Positions 54,692 through 63,090 of a stretch of DNA of 64,000 nucleotides are shown here, piece by piece. Source of the DNA: Paraburkholderia sp. PGU19 (GTDB lineage: Bacteria > Pseudomonadota > Gammaproteobacteria > Burkholderiales > Burkholderiaceae); contig NZ_AP023180.1 of assembly GCF_013426915.1 (NCBI RefSeq), positions 1,178,001 through 1,242,000 of the forward strand, given 5' to 3'. The number at the start of each line of letters is the position of its first letter. The first letter of the stretch is position 1. A program made the position numbers and the translations under genes. The notes under the pieces are model-generated. The model was not told the origin of the DNA. It worked only from the letters and a program-made list of their open reading frames with translations, and made no database searches.

Positions 54692-55471
54692 ATGACAAGA
54701 AGCTTCAGGACCATCCTCGCGTTCGCCACGATGCTGTGCGGACTTTTGGCGTTGCAGACTGCGCACGCGGCCACGCAAGCCGACCTCAAAGGCACCAGTG
54801 TCGTTCTCGTGCACGGCGCATTCGCCGACGGGTCGAGCTGGAACCGCGTGATCCCGATACTCGAAGCACATGGGCTGCACGTCGTCGCGGTGCAGAATCC
54901 GCTGAGTTCGCTTGCCGTCGATGTCGCGGCGACGAAGCGCGTCATCGATCAGCAGAAAGGACCTGTCGTGCTGGTCGGTCATTCGTGGGGCGGCGTGGTC
55001 ATCAGCCAGGCGGGCAACGACGACAAGGTCAAGTCGCTCGTCTACGTCGCGGCCTTCGCGCCCGACGCCAACCAGTCGATCGCCGACATCACGCAAGGCA
55101 TGAAGCCACCCGCATGGGCGAATGAACTGCAAAAAGATTCGGCCGGCTATCTGACGCTGTCGGACAAGGCCGTGCGCGACGACTTCGCGCTCGATCTGCC
55201 CGCAGGTCAGCAACGCATCGTCGCCGCGACGCAAGGACCCTGGTTTTCCGGCAGCTTGAACGACAAGGTGACGCAGGCCGCCTGGCACGAGAAGCCGTCG
55301 TACTTCGTGATTCCCGGCCGCGACAAGATGATCGATCCGCGTCTGCAGGCGAAGATGGCGACGCAGATCCATGCGCAGGTGACGCGCGTCGACGCGAGCC
55401 ACGTCGCGATGCTGAGCCAGCCCGAGGCCGTCGCCAACGCGATTCTCGCGGCGGCGCGCAACGCGCGCTAA
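54692..55471 (+). CDS. exported alpha/beta hydrolase (serine type)
   Basis: The 259-residue product has a signal peptide (cleavage after AHAA, near residue 27). The hydrolase core has VLVHGAFADGSSWNRV, nucleophile Ser in VGHSWGG, and His in DASHVAML near the C-terminus. The nucleophile is Ser, so it is an esterase-like enzyme and not an epoxide hydrolase like its neighbours. It precedes the quinone oxidoreductase by 16 bases, so both form an operon. Relatives are annotated as esterases or salicylate-esterase-like (EstC/Pnae group). Substrate unknown. Confidence 0.85.
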   Translation: MTRSFRTILAFATMLCGLLALQTAHAATQADLKGTSVVLVHGAFADGSSWNRVIPILEAHGLHVVAVQNPLSSLAVDVAATKRVIDQQKGPVVLVGHSWGGVVISQAGNDDKVKSLVYVAAFAPDANQSIADITQGMKPPAWANELQKDSAGYLTLSDKAVRDDFALDLPAGQQRIVAATQGPWFSGSLNDKVTQAAWHEKPSYFVIPGRDKMIDPRLQAKMATQIHAQVTRVDASHVAMLSQPEAVANAILAAARNAR

Positions 55472-55487
55472 GGCAGAGGCGCGCTAG

Positions 55488-56456
55488 ATGAAGACCATCA
55501 TGATGGACGGCCCGGGAGGGCCGGAGAAGCTTCGGCTGGTCGAATGCGACGAACCTGTTGCTGGCCCGGGCGAAGCCGTCGTCGAAGTGGATGCCGCGGG
55601 CGTCAATTTCATGGACATCGGCGTGCGGCGCGGCGGCATCTGGTCGACGATGGCGAATCCGAAACCGCTGGGCGTCGAAGGCGCGGGACGGGTGTCGAGC
55701 GTCGGCGACGACGTCGCGGATATCCGGCCCGGACAGCGCGTCGCGTGGGTCTATGCGCCCGGCAGCTACGCGCAGCGTGTCGCGATACCCGCTGCATCGC
55801 TCGTCCCCATTCCTGACGCGATCGATCACACCACCGCTGCCGCCGTGATGATGCAGGGCCTCACGGCCAGTCACTTCGCGACGGACTTCTACCCTGTCCG
55901 CCAGGGCGACATCGCGCTGGTGCATGCGGCGGCGGGCGGCCTCGGGCTGTTGCTCACACAGATCATCAAGCTGCGCGGCGGCATGGTGATCGGGCGCGTG
56001 TCGCATGAAGACAAGGTCGAAGCCGCGCGGCAAGCGGGCGCCGATCACGTGATCGTCGACAGCGAAGGCCGATTCGCCGACGAAGTCATGCGCGTCACCG
56101 ACGGCGAAGGCGTGCACGTCGTCTACGACGGTTCGGGACCGGCGACGTTTCAGGGCTCGCTTGCATCGCTGCGGCGCTCGGGCACGTTCTGCTGGTATGG
56201 GCCCGTGCTGGGCGCGGCCGGCCCGCTTCATATCATGAGCCTGCCGAAGAGCATCAAGATCGGTTACGCGACGTTCGCCGATCACGTCCACACCCCTGCC
56301 CTGCTGCGCGCGCGTGCGAAGCAATTGTTCGACTGGATCATCGCGGGCGTGCTCGACGTGCGGATCGGTGGCGTCTATCCGCTTGCGGATGCTGCGCGTG
56401 CGCACGCCGACATGGAGAGCCGCAGGACCACGGGCAAGCTGCTGCTGATTCCCTAG
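55488..56456 (+). CDS. zinc-free NAD(P)H:quinone oxidoreductase (MDR superfamily)
   Basis: The 322-residue product has the quinone-oxidoreductase layout: N-terminal GroES-like part (VDAAGVNFMDIGVRRGGI, PLGVEGAGRVSSVGDDV), NADPH-binding AAAGGLGLLLTQIIKLRGG and a C-terminal GVYPLADAARAHADMESRRT. The zinc cysteines of alcohol dehydrogenases are absent. It reduces quinones or enones with NADPH. It follows the alpha/beta hydrolase by 16 bases. Its stop codon overlaps the stop of the opposing OmpR-type regulator in the palindrome CTAG (56453-56456). Confidence 0.9.
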   Translation: MKTIMMDGPGGPEKLRLVECDEPVAGPGEAVVEVDAAGVNFMDIGVRRGGIWSTMANPKPLGVEGAGRVSSVGDDVADIRPGQRVAWVYAPGSYAQRVAIPAASLVPIPDAIDHTTAAAVMMQGLTASHFATDFYPVRQGDIALVHAAAGGLGLLLTQIIKLRGGMVIGRVSHEDKVEAARQAGADHVIVDSEGRFADEVMRVTDGEGVHVVYDGSGPATFQGSLASLRRSGTFCWYGPVLGAAGPLHIMSLPKSIKIGYATFADHVHTPALLRARAKQLFDWIIAGVLDVRIGGVYPLADAARAHADMESRRTTGKLLLIP

Positions 56457-57223
56457 GCGATGCAGTTCATCACAGGCGCATGCGATATTTGGCTTTCGAC
56501 ACGCATCACCGCCGCCGAAAACAGATAGCCTTCGTTGCGCAGCGTCTTGATGTAGCGTCCGTCGCGCACGCCGTCCTGGAGCCGTTGACGCACACGGCTC
56601 ACGAGCAGATCGATCGAGCGGTCGAGCAGGTCGGCGTGACGGCCTTGCGTCAGGTTGAGCAACTGGTCGCGCGTGAGCACGCGGTTCGGATGATCGAGGA
56701 ACACCCGCAACAGCCGATACTCCGCTCCGCTCAACGCGACCACCGAGCCTTCGGGGTCGAGCAGACGGCGCGCCGCCGTATCGAGCCGCCACTCGCCGAA
56801 ACGCAGCACGGTGGCCGATTCCGCGACGCGCATGCCGGGCGGCAGCATGTTCGTGCGGCGCAGGACGGCGCGAATGCGCGCCAGCAGTTCGCGGATCGCA
56901 AATGGCTTGGACAAAAAGTCGTCGGCGCCCAGTTCGAGGCCGACGATGCGATCCGCTTCGTCATGACGTGCGGAGATCATGACGACGGGTATCGCGTGAA
57001 ATTCGCCTGCGCGCAATTCGCGGCACAACGACAGGCCGTCCGCATCCGGCAACCTCACGTCGAGGACGATGAGATCGGGCGTGTCGCGTTCGAGCGCCGC
57101 GCGCAAGTCGCGCCCGCTGGACGCGTGCGATACCCGCATGCCGTTGCGTTGCAGATGGATGGCGACGAGTTCGCGGATCTCACGATCGTCATCGACGATC
57201 AACACGTGTTCGAGCTTCTTCAT
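56453..57223 (-). CDS. OmpR-type response regulator 2 (orphan)
   Basis: The 256-residue product is a paralogue of the regulator at 51175: receiver with LIVDDDREI, IVLDVRLPDADGLSL, MISARHDE and LSKPFAIREL, and the winged helix with GAEYRLLRVFLDHPNRVLTR and RYIKTLRNEGYLFSA. All phosphorylation residues are kept. No kinase gene is adjacent. Upstream, at 57328-57354, there is a variant TGTATC/GATACA pair, which suggests that it is controlled by, or controls, the same sites as its paralogue. Confidence 0.92.
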   Translation of the reverse strand: MKKLEHVLIVDDDREIRELVAIHLQRNGMRVSHASSGRDLRAALERDTPDLIVLDVRLPDADGLSLCRELRAGEFHAIPVVMISARHDEADRIVGLELGADDFLSKPFAIRELLARIRAVLRRTNMLPPGMRVAESATVLRFGEWRLDTAARRLLDPEGSVVALSGAEYRLLRVFLDHPNRVLTRDQLLNLTQGRHADLLDRSIDLLVSRVRQRLQDGVRDGRYIKTLRNEGYLFSAAVMRVESQISHAPVMNCIA

Positions 57224-57327
57224 GACTGATTCAACGACTGCGGCTACGGCAAGGCGCGCTGCTTCCGGCTCGTACTGACGGCGTGACGTGCCGGAACAGC
57301 AGCACGGTCATCGCCTTCGTACGCGCA

Positions 57328-57354
57328 TGTATCCGGCCCACACCCGCCGATACA
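57328..57354. promoter_or_regulatory. variant TGTATC/GATACA pair
   Basis: TGTATC (57328) and GATACA (57349) are separated by 15 instead of 13 bases, and the outer half-sites are weak (CGTACG at 57318). A single GATACA follows at 57391. The spacer 57224-57561 lies between the divergent OmpR-type regulator 2 and the LysR gene and holds no gene. Confidence 0.4.
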
Positions 57355-57561
57355 AAACACTGTCTGCGAGCCACTTCACGACATGTGACGGATACATCCC
57401 GCTGCTCAAATGAGCAGCGTCGACACGCGTCACGCCGGGCCACCGGGTGCGGGTTAATGTGCCGCGCATGGTGGCAGGAACGCATCGTTGACACAACAGC
57501 AACTGTGCTCACTCTCCGTTGCCCTGCGGGCAACACTCGGGATTTCATAGGTCTGACAACG

Positions 57562-58491
57562 ATGCGAACAATCAATCACCAGCGCCTGAGATATTTCTAC
57601 GCGGTCCTGACGCAAGGATCGATTCGCGGCGCCGCCGACGACATGAACACGTCGCCGTCGGTGATCACACGGCAGATTCGGCTGCTGGAAGAGGAACTGG
57701 GCGTCACGCTGTTCGAGCGCGGTGCCCGAGGCGCGCGGCCGACGGAACCGGCGGCGCATCTGCTGGAGTTCTGGGAGGGCTATCAGTCGCAGCAGGAGAA
57801 ACTCGAAGACCAGTTGCACGCATTTCGCGGGCTGCGTCATGGGCGGGTGCAGTTGGCCGTGAGCGAAGGATTCGTCGATACGCTGACCGAGGACGTGCTC
57901 GCGCCGTTCTGTGCGAAGTATCCCGCGCTGACGATCGAGATGAGCATGCTGGCTCGCGATGGCATTGTCGAAGAGGTGGCTGAAAGCCGGGCGCATATCG
58001 GGCTGGCTTATAACCCGCCGCCGCATCCGCGGCTTGAGTGTCTTGCGAGTTCGGTTCAGCGGGCGGTTTTGCTGATGCGAAAGGAGCATCCGCTTGCGAT
58101 GCGGAAGCGGGCCGCTACGATTCACGATTTGCGGGCGTTTCCGCTGGCGTTGATGCCGCAGACGTTTGGGATCGGGCATGCGGTGAAGATGCTGGAAGTT
58201 GCCGAAGGCGTGCAGATCGAACCGGCGGTGACGAGTAATTCGCTTGCTGTGCTTAAACGGATGGTTGCTGCGGAGAACTTTGTCACGTTGATTGGGGAGT
58301 TTGCGGCGCGGCGTGAAGTCGCAAGCGGCGAGCTTACGACGTTGCCCGTCGACCATCCTGTTTTTCAGGGTACGCACGCGCGGTTGATCGTGAAGATGGG
58401 GCGTGTGCTTACACCTGGGCCGATGGAATTGGTCAAGTGGATTCAGCGGAGGCTATCGGTGTTTGCGGTGGAAGGTGTCCACGTGCACTAG
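57562..58491 (+). CDS. LysR-family transcriptional regulator
   Basis: The 309-residue product starts at [20 protein letters not shown] and has the [23 protein letters not shown] with [15 protein letters not shown], then a periplasmic-binding-like effector domain. The frame is open to 57283 but that part overlaps promoter sequence. From about 58000 codon use is less GC-biased. Divergent from OmpR-type regulator 2. Target unknown: either the gene itself and the quinone oxidoreductase region, or the pao genes beyond the repeat. Confidence 0.87.
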   Translation: MRTINHQRLRYFYAVLTQGSIRGAADDMNTSPSVITRQIRLLEEELGVTLFERGARGARPTEPAAHLLEFWEGYQSQQEKLEDQLHAFRGLRHGRVQLAVSEGFVDTLTEDVLAPFCAKYPALTIEMSMLARDGIVEEVAESRAHIGLAYNPPPHPRLECLASSVQRAVLLMRKEHPLAMRKRAATIHDLRAFPLALMPQTFGIGHAVKMLEVAEGVQIEPAVTSNSLAVLKRMVAAENFVTLIGEFAARREVASGELTTLPVDHPVFQGTHARLIVKMGRVLTPGPMELVKWIQRRLSVFAVEGVHVH

Positions 58492-59176
58492 TGGGGGCTT
58501 TGTCTGCGACTGCCGGGCGGGGTTGCTTTGCTCTCTGCGCAGGCATGAGGTTTCGTGGCGCGGACGGTTTTGGTTTGCTTGTGTTTGCGCTGGCATCCGC
58601 GTTTTGTTATCTGGCTTCAGGCGTCGCCCCTGTGCGGGGCGGCACCTACTTTTCTTTGCCGCCGCAAAGAAAAGTAGGCAAAAGAAAGCGGCTCACACCG
58701 CCAGTTCTTGTGTTTGCCTGAGGGCCCCCAACCGGTCTTACGCTTCACACGGCAACGTGTCTGTTCAGCTCGTTGCCAACGCTTCGAACAGATGCCTCAC
58801 CCGCTTCAGATCTCCGCACAAGGGCAAGCGGCAGCGAATGGTTTGTGCCGCCCAGGTGGCAAACTGTGTGTAGGTTGTCGCGTCGTACAGGGTAGCGCTC
58901 TTACAGGGTGGAACGCGTGCGCTATCGGTCCGAAGTGAGGCGTGCGAGGCACTACGGCCTACACACAGTTTACCACCTGGGCGGCCGTGGAATATCTGGC
59001 ACGGCATGATGCAGCGCGGGTGACTGAAGCGGGTGAGGCGCACCGCAAGAGCGGTGGCAACGGACATGGGTCACGTGATTGCCGGGTGAAGCGTAGGACC
59101 CGTTGGGGGCCCTCAGGCAAACACTAGAACTGGCGGTGTGAGCCGCTTTCTTTTGCCTACTTTTCTTTGCGGCGGC

Positions 59177-60650
59177 GTAACTATTCAGCGGTAACCAGAG
59201 GCGAAACGACGACTCCTGTAAAGGCCAGGGCGAGCGCGTCGATCAGCGAACGGCTCTGCTTGCGTAAGGTGGCAAGGTAGGAGCGGATCGTGCAGAACGC
59301 CTCCATACCCGATTCCGAGCGGAAGCACCCGGAGATCTTCTGTTTGAGTTTGGGCATGCGGATATCGCGTTCGGCCTGGTTGTTGTCGAACGGTACGCGG
59401 TGATCGGCAATGAAACGCCACACCTCATCGGCATACTTGTGAAGCCGTGTGAGCAGGTTGCAGGTAAAGCTTTGCCTGATCCTGCCGCGGCGTTCCCGGC
59501 GCCCGGACTCACGTGCCTGCTGCGGATTGAGCTTGCGTGCCTGGGCGATCAGGGCGCGGCTGCGCCGTGTGTAATAGCGTTGGCGCGCCTGACTCAGCGA
59601 GGTGTTTCCTGCAGCCTGACTGAGGTCGACCTCGCGCTTTGCCTGGCAAAGCAGGTCAATCATCTGCTGGGCCCAGCGTTGCTGCGTGGACTCCAGGACA
59701 AACACCAGTTCGCGCAGATGATGAGCATTGCACAGCGCATGCTCACACTCATAGCCGGCATACGGCCGCCAGCCGTCATGGACCGCGACTCCCCTAAAGC
59801 CGGGAAGAATGCCGAAGCTGTCCAGCGCCTCGCTGCCGCGCTTGCGGTGCGCGCCATACCAGCTCAACGCGTGCGTCGAGGCGACATGCAGCCAGCGGGA
59901 CTCGCGCCCCACGCGCATGCAGCTCTCATCGAAATGCACCACGGGTTGCCCGCGTAGCGCCTGCCGGATCTGCTCAACGGCTGGCACCAGTAACTGCGCG
60001 GCCTGATCAATGCTGTGCTGGACGGTTCCCGTAACCACATGCAGACCAAACAGGTCCTTCAGCGCCTGGGCGGTGCGCGCAACCGGCAACTGCTGGTATT
60101 GCGTCAGATAGACGGCTGCGGCGCGAATCTGGGGGCCGTACTGAACCGCCTGGCTCACGCCCTTGGGAAATGCGCCCGAGTGATGCTTGCCGCAGCGGCA
60201 CTGCGCGATCTGCACGCGATGCTCGGTCACCTCAAAGCGCGTGGGTGGCAAATCGATCACCTGACGGCCTTCGGGCAACACGGCCACGCGGGCTGCTGCG
60301 ATGCGTTGGCCACATGCATCGCACACCAGCGCCACCGGGTGAATCTCGATGTGATCGGGTTGCGCGACGCGTTTGAGCGTCTTGCCCTTGTGCCCCGGTT
60401 GCGCGCCAGGCCTGGCCCCGCTCGTGCCGCGCAATGACTTCGGCTTGCGCCTTGGACCATCGCTTGACGGCGGCTTGCTGGAGTTATGACTGTCCTTCTC
60501 AAGCTTTGCCTCGAGCTCGTTCAGACGCCTCACCAGATCAACGATGAGTGCGTCCTTCTGCTCCGGTGTCAGGTCCTTGAGGTCGGGCATCTTCGTCATG
60601 TCCCTCACTATGCACAGCCTGGTAGCAGTTTACAAGCGCTGAATAGTTAC
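59177..60650 (-). mobile_element. complete IS66-family insertion sequence (1474 bp)
   Basis: The element has inverted ends GTAACTATTCAGCG (59177) and CGCTGAATAGTTAC (ending 60650), beginning with the GTAA typical of IS66. It is flanked by an 8-bp direct duplication GCGGCGGC (59169-59176 and 60651-60658), the known IS66 target size. It carries one transposase gene and no accessory tnpA or tnpB, as in the ISBst12-type subgroup. Intact ends and duplication indicate a recent insertion. Confidence 0.92.
59181..60599 (-). CDS. IS66-family transposase
   Basis: The 472-residue product has the N-terminal leucine-zipper-like part (LTPEQKDALIVDLVRRLNEL), the DSHNSSKPPSSDGPRRKPKS segment, the zinc-finger CDACGQ with CRCGKHH, and the DDE_Tnp_IS66 domain (VVHFDESCMRVG, VAVHDGWRPYAGYECEHALC, NAHHLREL, DNNQAERDIRMPKLKQKISG). 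The stop codon lies inside the left terminal repeat. A GTG nine bases upstream of the chosen ATG, or an ATG at 60590, are alternative starts. No frameshift is seen, so it is probably active. Confidence 0.93.
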   Translation of the reverse strand: MTKMPDLKDLTPEQKDALIVDLVRRLNELEAKLEKDSHNSSKPPSSDGPRRKPKSLRGTSGARPGAQPGHKGKTLKRVAQPDHIEIHPVALVCDACGQRIAAARVAVLPEGRQVIDLPPTRFEVTEHRVQIAQCRCGKHHSGAFPKGVSQAVQYGPQIRAAAVYLTQYQQLPVARTAQALKDLFGLHVVTGTVQHSIDQAAQLLVPAVEQIRQALRGQPVVHFDESCMRVGRESRWLHVASTHALSWYGAHRKRGSEALDSFGILPGFRGVAVHDGWRPYAGYECEHALCNAHHLRELVFVLESTQQRWAQQMIDLLCQAKREVDLSQAAGNTSLSQARQRYYTRRSRALIAQARKLNPQQARESGRRERRGRIRQSFTCNLLTRLHKYADEVWRFIADHRVPFDNNQAERDIRMPKLKQKISGCFRSESGMEAFCTIRSYLATLRKQSRSLIDALALAFTGVVVSPLVTAE

Positions 60651-60833
60651 GCGGCGGCAAAGAAAAGTAGGTGCCGCCCCGCACAGGGGCGACGCTTGAA
60701 GCACGCTAACAAATCGCGGATGCCAGCACAAACACAAGCAGACCAAACCGGCGACGCCACGAAGTGAAAGCAACGGAAGCCAGCGCGCGCCCACAAGCAA
60801 CCCAAACCGCCCGCGCCGCGAAGGCGCCACACA

Positions 60834-63068
60834 CTAAACCCTCTCTAAAAGCAGATCCTCAATCATCACCGGCAACCTCCGCACTCTGACACCCGTCGCA
60901 TGATGCACAGCATCCGTAATCGCCGCCGCGACCCCAGCCAGCCCAATCTCGGCAATCCCCCGAGCGCCCAGCTCGTTAAACACAGGATCGGGATAATCCA
61001 GAAACGTCACATCGAGCGCCGGCGTATCCGCATGCGACGCGACAATATAGTCAGCAAGATTGCTATTGATCGGCGCACCGCTTTGCGCGTCATACATCGT
61101 ATGTTCGAAAAGGGCCATGCCAACACCCATCACGACGGCCCCTTCAATCTGATTGCGCCCCGCGCGCGGATTCAGAATCCGCCCCGCGTCGATCACCGTC
61201 ACGATGCGGCTCACGCGCAGCCGCGCCGTCTCCGGCTGCCACGTCACTTCGGCGAAATGCGCGCCATACGAGTAGATCGAATAGTGCTTCTTCAGCGGAT
61301 CGTCGAAGCCGCCCTGCGCGCTGCCCTTACCCGACGCCGCATGCATCTTCGCGGCCTGCAAAATCTGCGCAAACGGCACACCCTTCTCCGCCACATCCGT
61401 CTTGCGATGCACACGTCCCGCGCCGAACGCGAGCGCGTCCTTTTCGGCACCCTTAAATGGCGACTCGTCGACAGCCACCGCGCGCGCCAACACCATGTCC
61501 GTTGCGGCGCGCGCCGCCTGCAGCACTGCAGGAATCACGGAAGCCGTCGCCGCCGAGCCGCCCGATATTGGCCCCACAGGCAGCATCGTATCGCCGAGCA
61601 CGACTTCGATCCTGTCGAGCGGAATGCCCGTGTGCCCCGCAACCAGTTGCGCGAGGATCGTGTACGTGCCCGTGCCGATGTCCTGCGTGCCGCACACCAC
61701 ACGCGCCGTGCCGTCCGCGCGCAGATCGACGCTCGCGTCGGCGGAAAAACGCAGCCCCGGCCACCCGCATGCGCCAACGCCCCAGCCGAGTGTCAGCCCG
61801 TCGCGCGTCATCGAACCGACTTCGGACGTGCGCTGTGCCCAGCCAAACTTCTCCGCGCCCGTCGTCAGACACTCGACCAAATGCCGCGACGAAAACGGCA
61901 AGCCCGTCGATTCGTCCACTTTCGGCTCGTTCCTCAAACGGAATTCGACAGGGTCGATATCGAGCTTGCGCGCCAGTTCGTTCATCGCCGATTCGAGCGC
62001 ATACAGACCCGGCACTGCGCCCGGTCCACGCATCGCGGTCGGCGATCCGACATTACGCCGCACGAGACCTGAACTCACACGCAGATTCGGCACGCTGTAC
62101 AGAAACGGCGTGATCTCGCCACAGCTTTCCTCGTAGTCATCGGCGATCGCGGTGTGATTCACGTAGTCGTGGCGAATCGACGTGAGCTTGCCGCCGCGAT
62201 CAGCGGAAAGACGCATGCGCTGCTGCGTCGTCGGACGATGGCCAACGTTCTGGAACATCATCTTGCGGCTGACGACCAGCTTCACCGGCTGCCCCGTATG
62301 CCGCGACGCAGCCGCCGCGAGCAGCGAATGCGGCCACATCCACAGCTTGCCGCCGAAGCCCGAGCCGAGATAACGCGAGATCACACGCACTTTCTCTTTC
62401 GGCAGGCCGAGCATCTGCATCAGCGTGCCCTGATGGTTCGACACGGCCTGCGTCGTCTCGTAGAAGGTGTAGCCCTCGCCGTCCCACTGCGCGACGGTCG
62501 CGTGCAGTTCGATCGGGTTGTGCGTTTCGACGGGCGTCACATACGTCTCGTCGAGCGTCACTTCGCTTTTGTCGAATGCGGATGCCGCATCGCCGCGCTC
62601 GCTCTGGACATGCGGCTCGCCCTTCGCTTCGAGTTCGTCGCTGACGTCATGCGCCGTCTTTTCATAGCCGACTTTCACGGCGGCCGCGGCGTTGCTCGCC
62701 GCCTCGAAAGTCTCGGCCACGACCGCGGCCACGTACTGGCCGTAATAGCGGATCACGTCGTCCTCGAACGGTGGGCGCGCTTCGTCGACGAAACCCGTCT
62801 CCATCGAATTACCCGAAATGCGATAGAAGCGGCCGACGTTGCCGCGATGCAGAACCACGCGCACGCCGGGCATCGCCTGCGCGGCGGCGAATTCGATCGA
62901 CGTCACACGGCCGCTCGCAATCGTCGCGCACACGGGCACCGCGTACAGCATGTCGGGCAAATCGATATCAGAGGTGTACTGCGCGCGTCCGCTCACTTTC
63001 AGCGGACCGTCGATGCGCGACTGCGGCTGCCCAATGACGGACAGCAAGGAATCGGACACAGTGGACAT
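60834..63068 (-). CDS. paoC: molybdopterin-binding subunit of a PaoABC-like aldehyde oxidase
   Basis: The 744-residue product is a xanthine-oxidase-family large subunit: IGQPQSRIDGPLKVSGRAQY, GSGFGGKLWMWPHSLLAAAA, the MCD-binding TPVETHNPIELHATVA, and the catalytic Glu707 in ARGIAEIGLAG. Its length is close to that of E. coli PaoC (732). PaoABC oxidises many aldehydes to acids in the periplasm. The gene overlaps nothing and starts 22 bases after the paoB-like stop. It is expected to need a PaoD-type chaperone, not seen here. The symbol is by similarity of layout. Confidence 0.88.
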   Translation of the reverse strand: MSTVSDSLLSVIGQPQSRIDGPLKVSGRAQYTSDIDLPDMLYAVPVCATIASGRVTSIEFAAAQAMPGVRVVLHRGNVGRFYRISGNSMETGFVDEARPPFEDDVIRYYGQYVAAVVAETFEAASNAAAAVKVGYEKTAHDVSDELEAKGEPHVQSERGDAASAFDKSEVTLDETYVTPVETHNPIELHATVAQWDGEGYTFYETTQAVSNHQGTLMQMLGLPKEKVRVISRYLGSGFGGKLWMWPHSLLAAAASRHTGQPVKLVVSRKMMFQNVGHRPTTQQRMRLSADRGGKLTSIRHDYVNHTAIADDYEESCGEITPFLYSVPNLRVSSGLVRRNVGSPTAMRGPGAVPGLYALESAMNELARKLDIDPVEFRLRNEPKVDESTGLPFSSRHLVECLTTGAEKFGWAQRTSEVGSMTRDGLTLGWGVGACGWPGLRFSADASVDLRADGTARVVCGTQDIGTGTYTILAQLVAGHTGIPLDRIEVVLGDTMLPVGPISGGSAATASVIPAVLQAARAATDMVLARAVAVDESPFKGAEKDALAFGAGRVHRKTDVAEKGVPFAQILQAAKMHAASGKGSAQGGFDDPLKKHYSIYSYGAHFAEVTWQPETARLRVSRIVTVIDAGRILNPRAGRNQIEGAVVMGVGMALFEHTMYDAQSGAPINSNLADYIVASHADTPALDVTFLDYPDPVFNELGARGIAEIGLAGVAAAITDAVHHATGVRVRRLPVMIEDLLLERV

Positions 63069-63090
63069 GGAAAGAGTCCTCGAAAAAGTT

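Larger units (their letters stand above)
58590..60726. repeat. 656-bp palindromic repeat element, copy C, interrupted by IS66
   Basis: Left part 58590-59176 and right part 60659-60726 join to the same sequence as copies A and B. Removing the IS (1474 bp) and one target duplication (8 bp) leaves 655 bases, as in the others. Both CCTACTTTTCTTTGC hairpins, the central inverted repeat and the CTGGCATCC/GGATGCCAG ends are present. The stretch 60730-60833 to the right has no gene. Confidence 0.85.
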
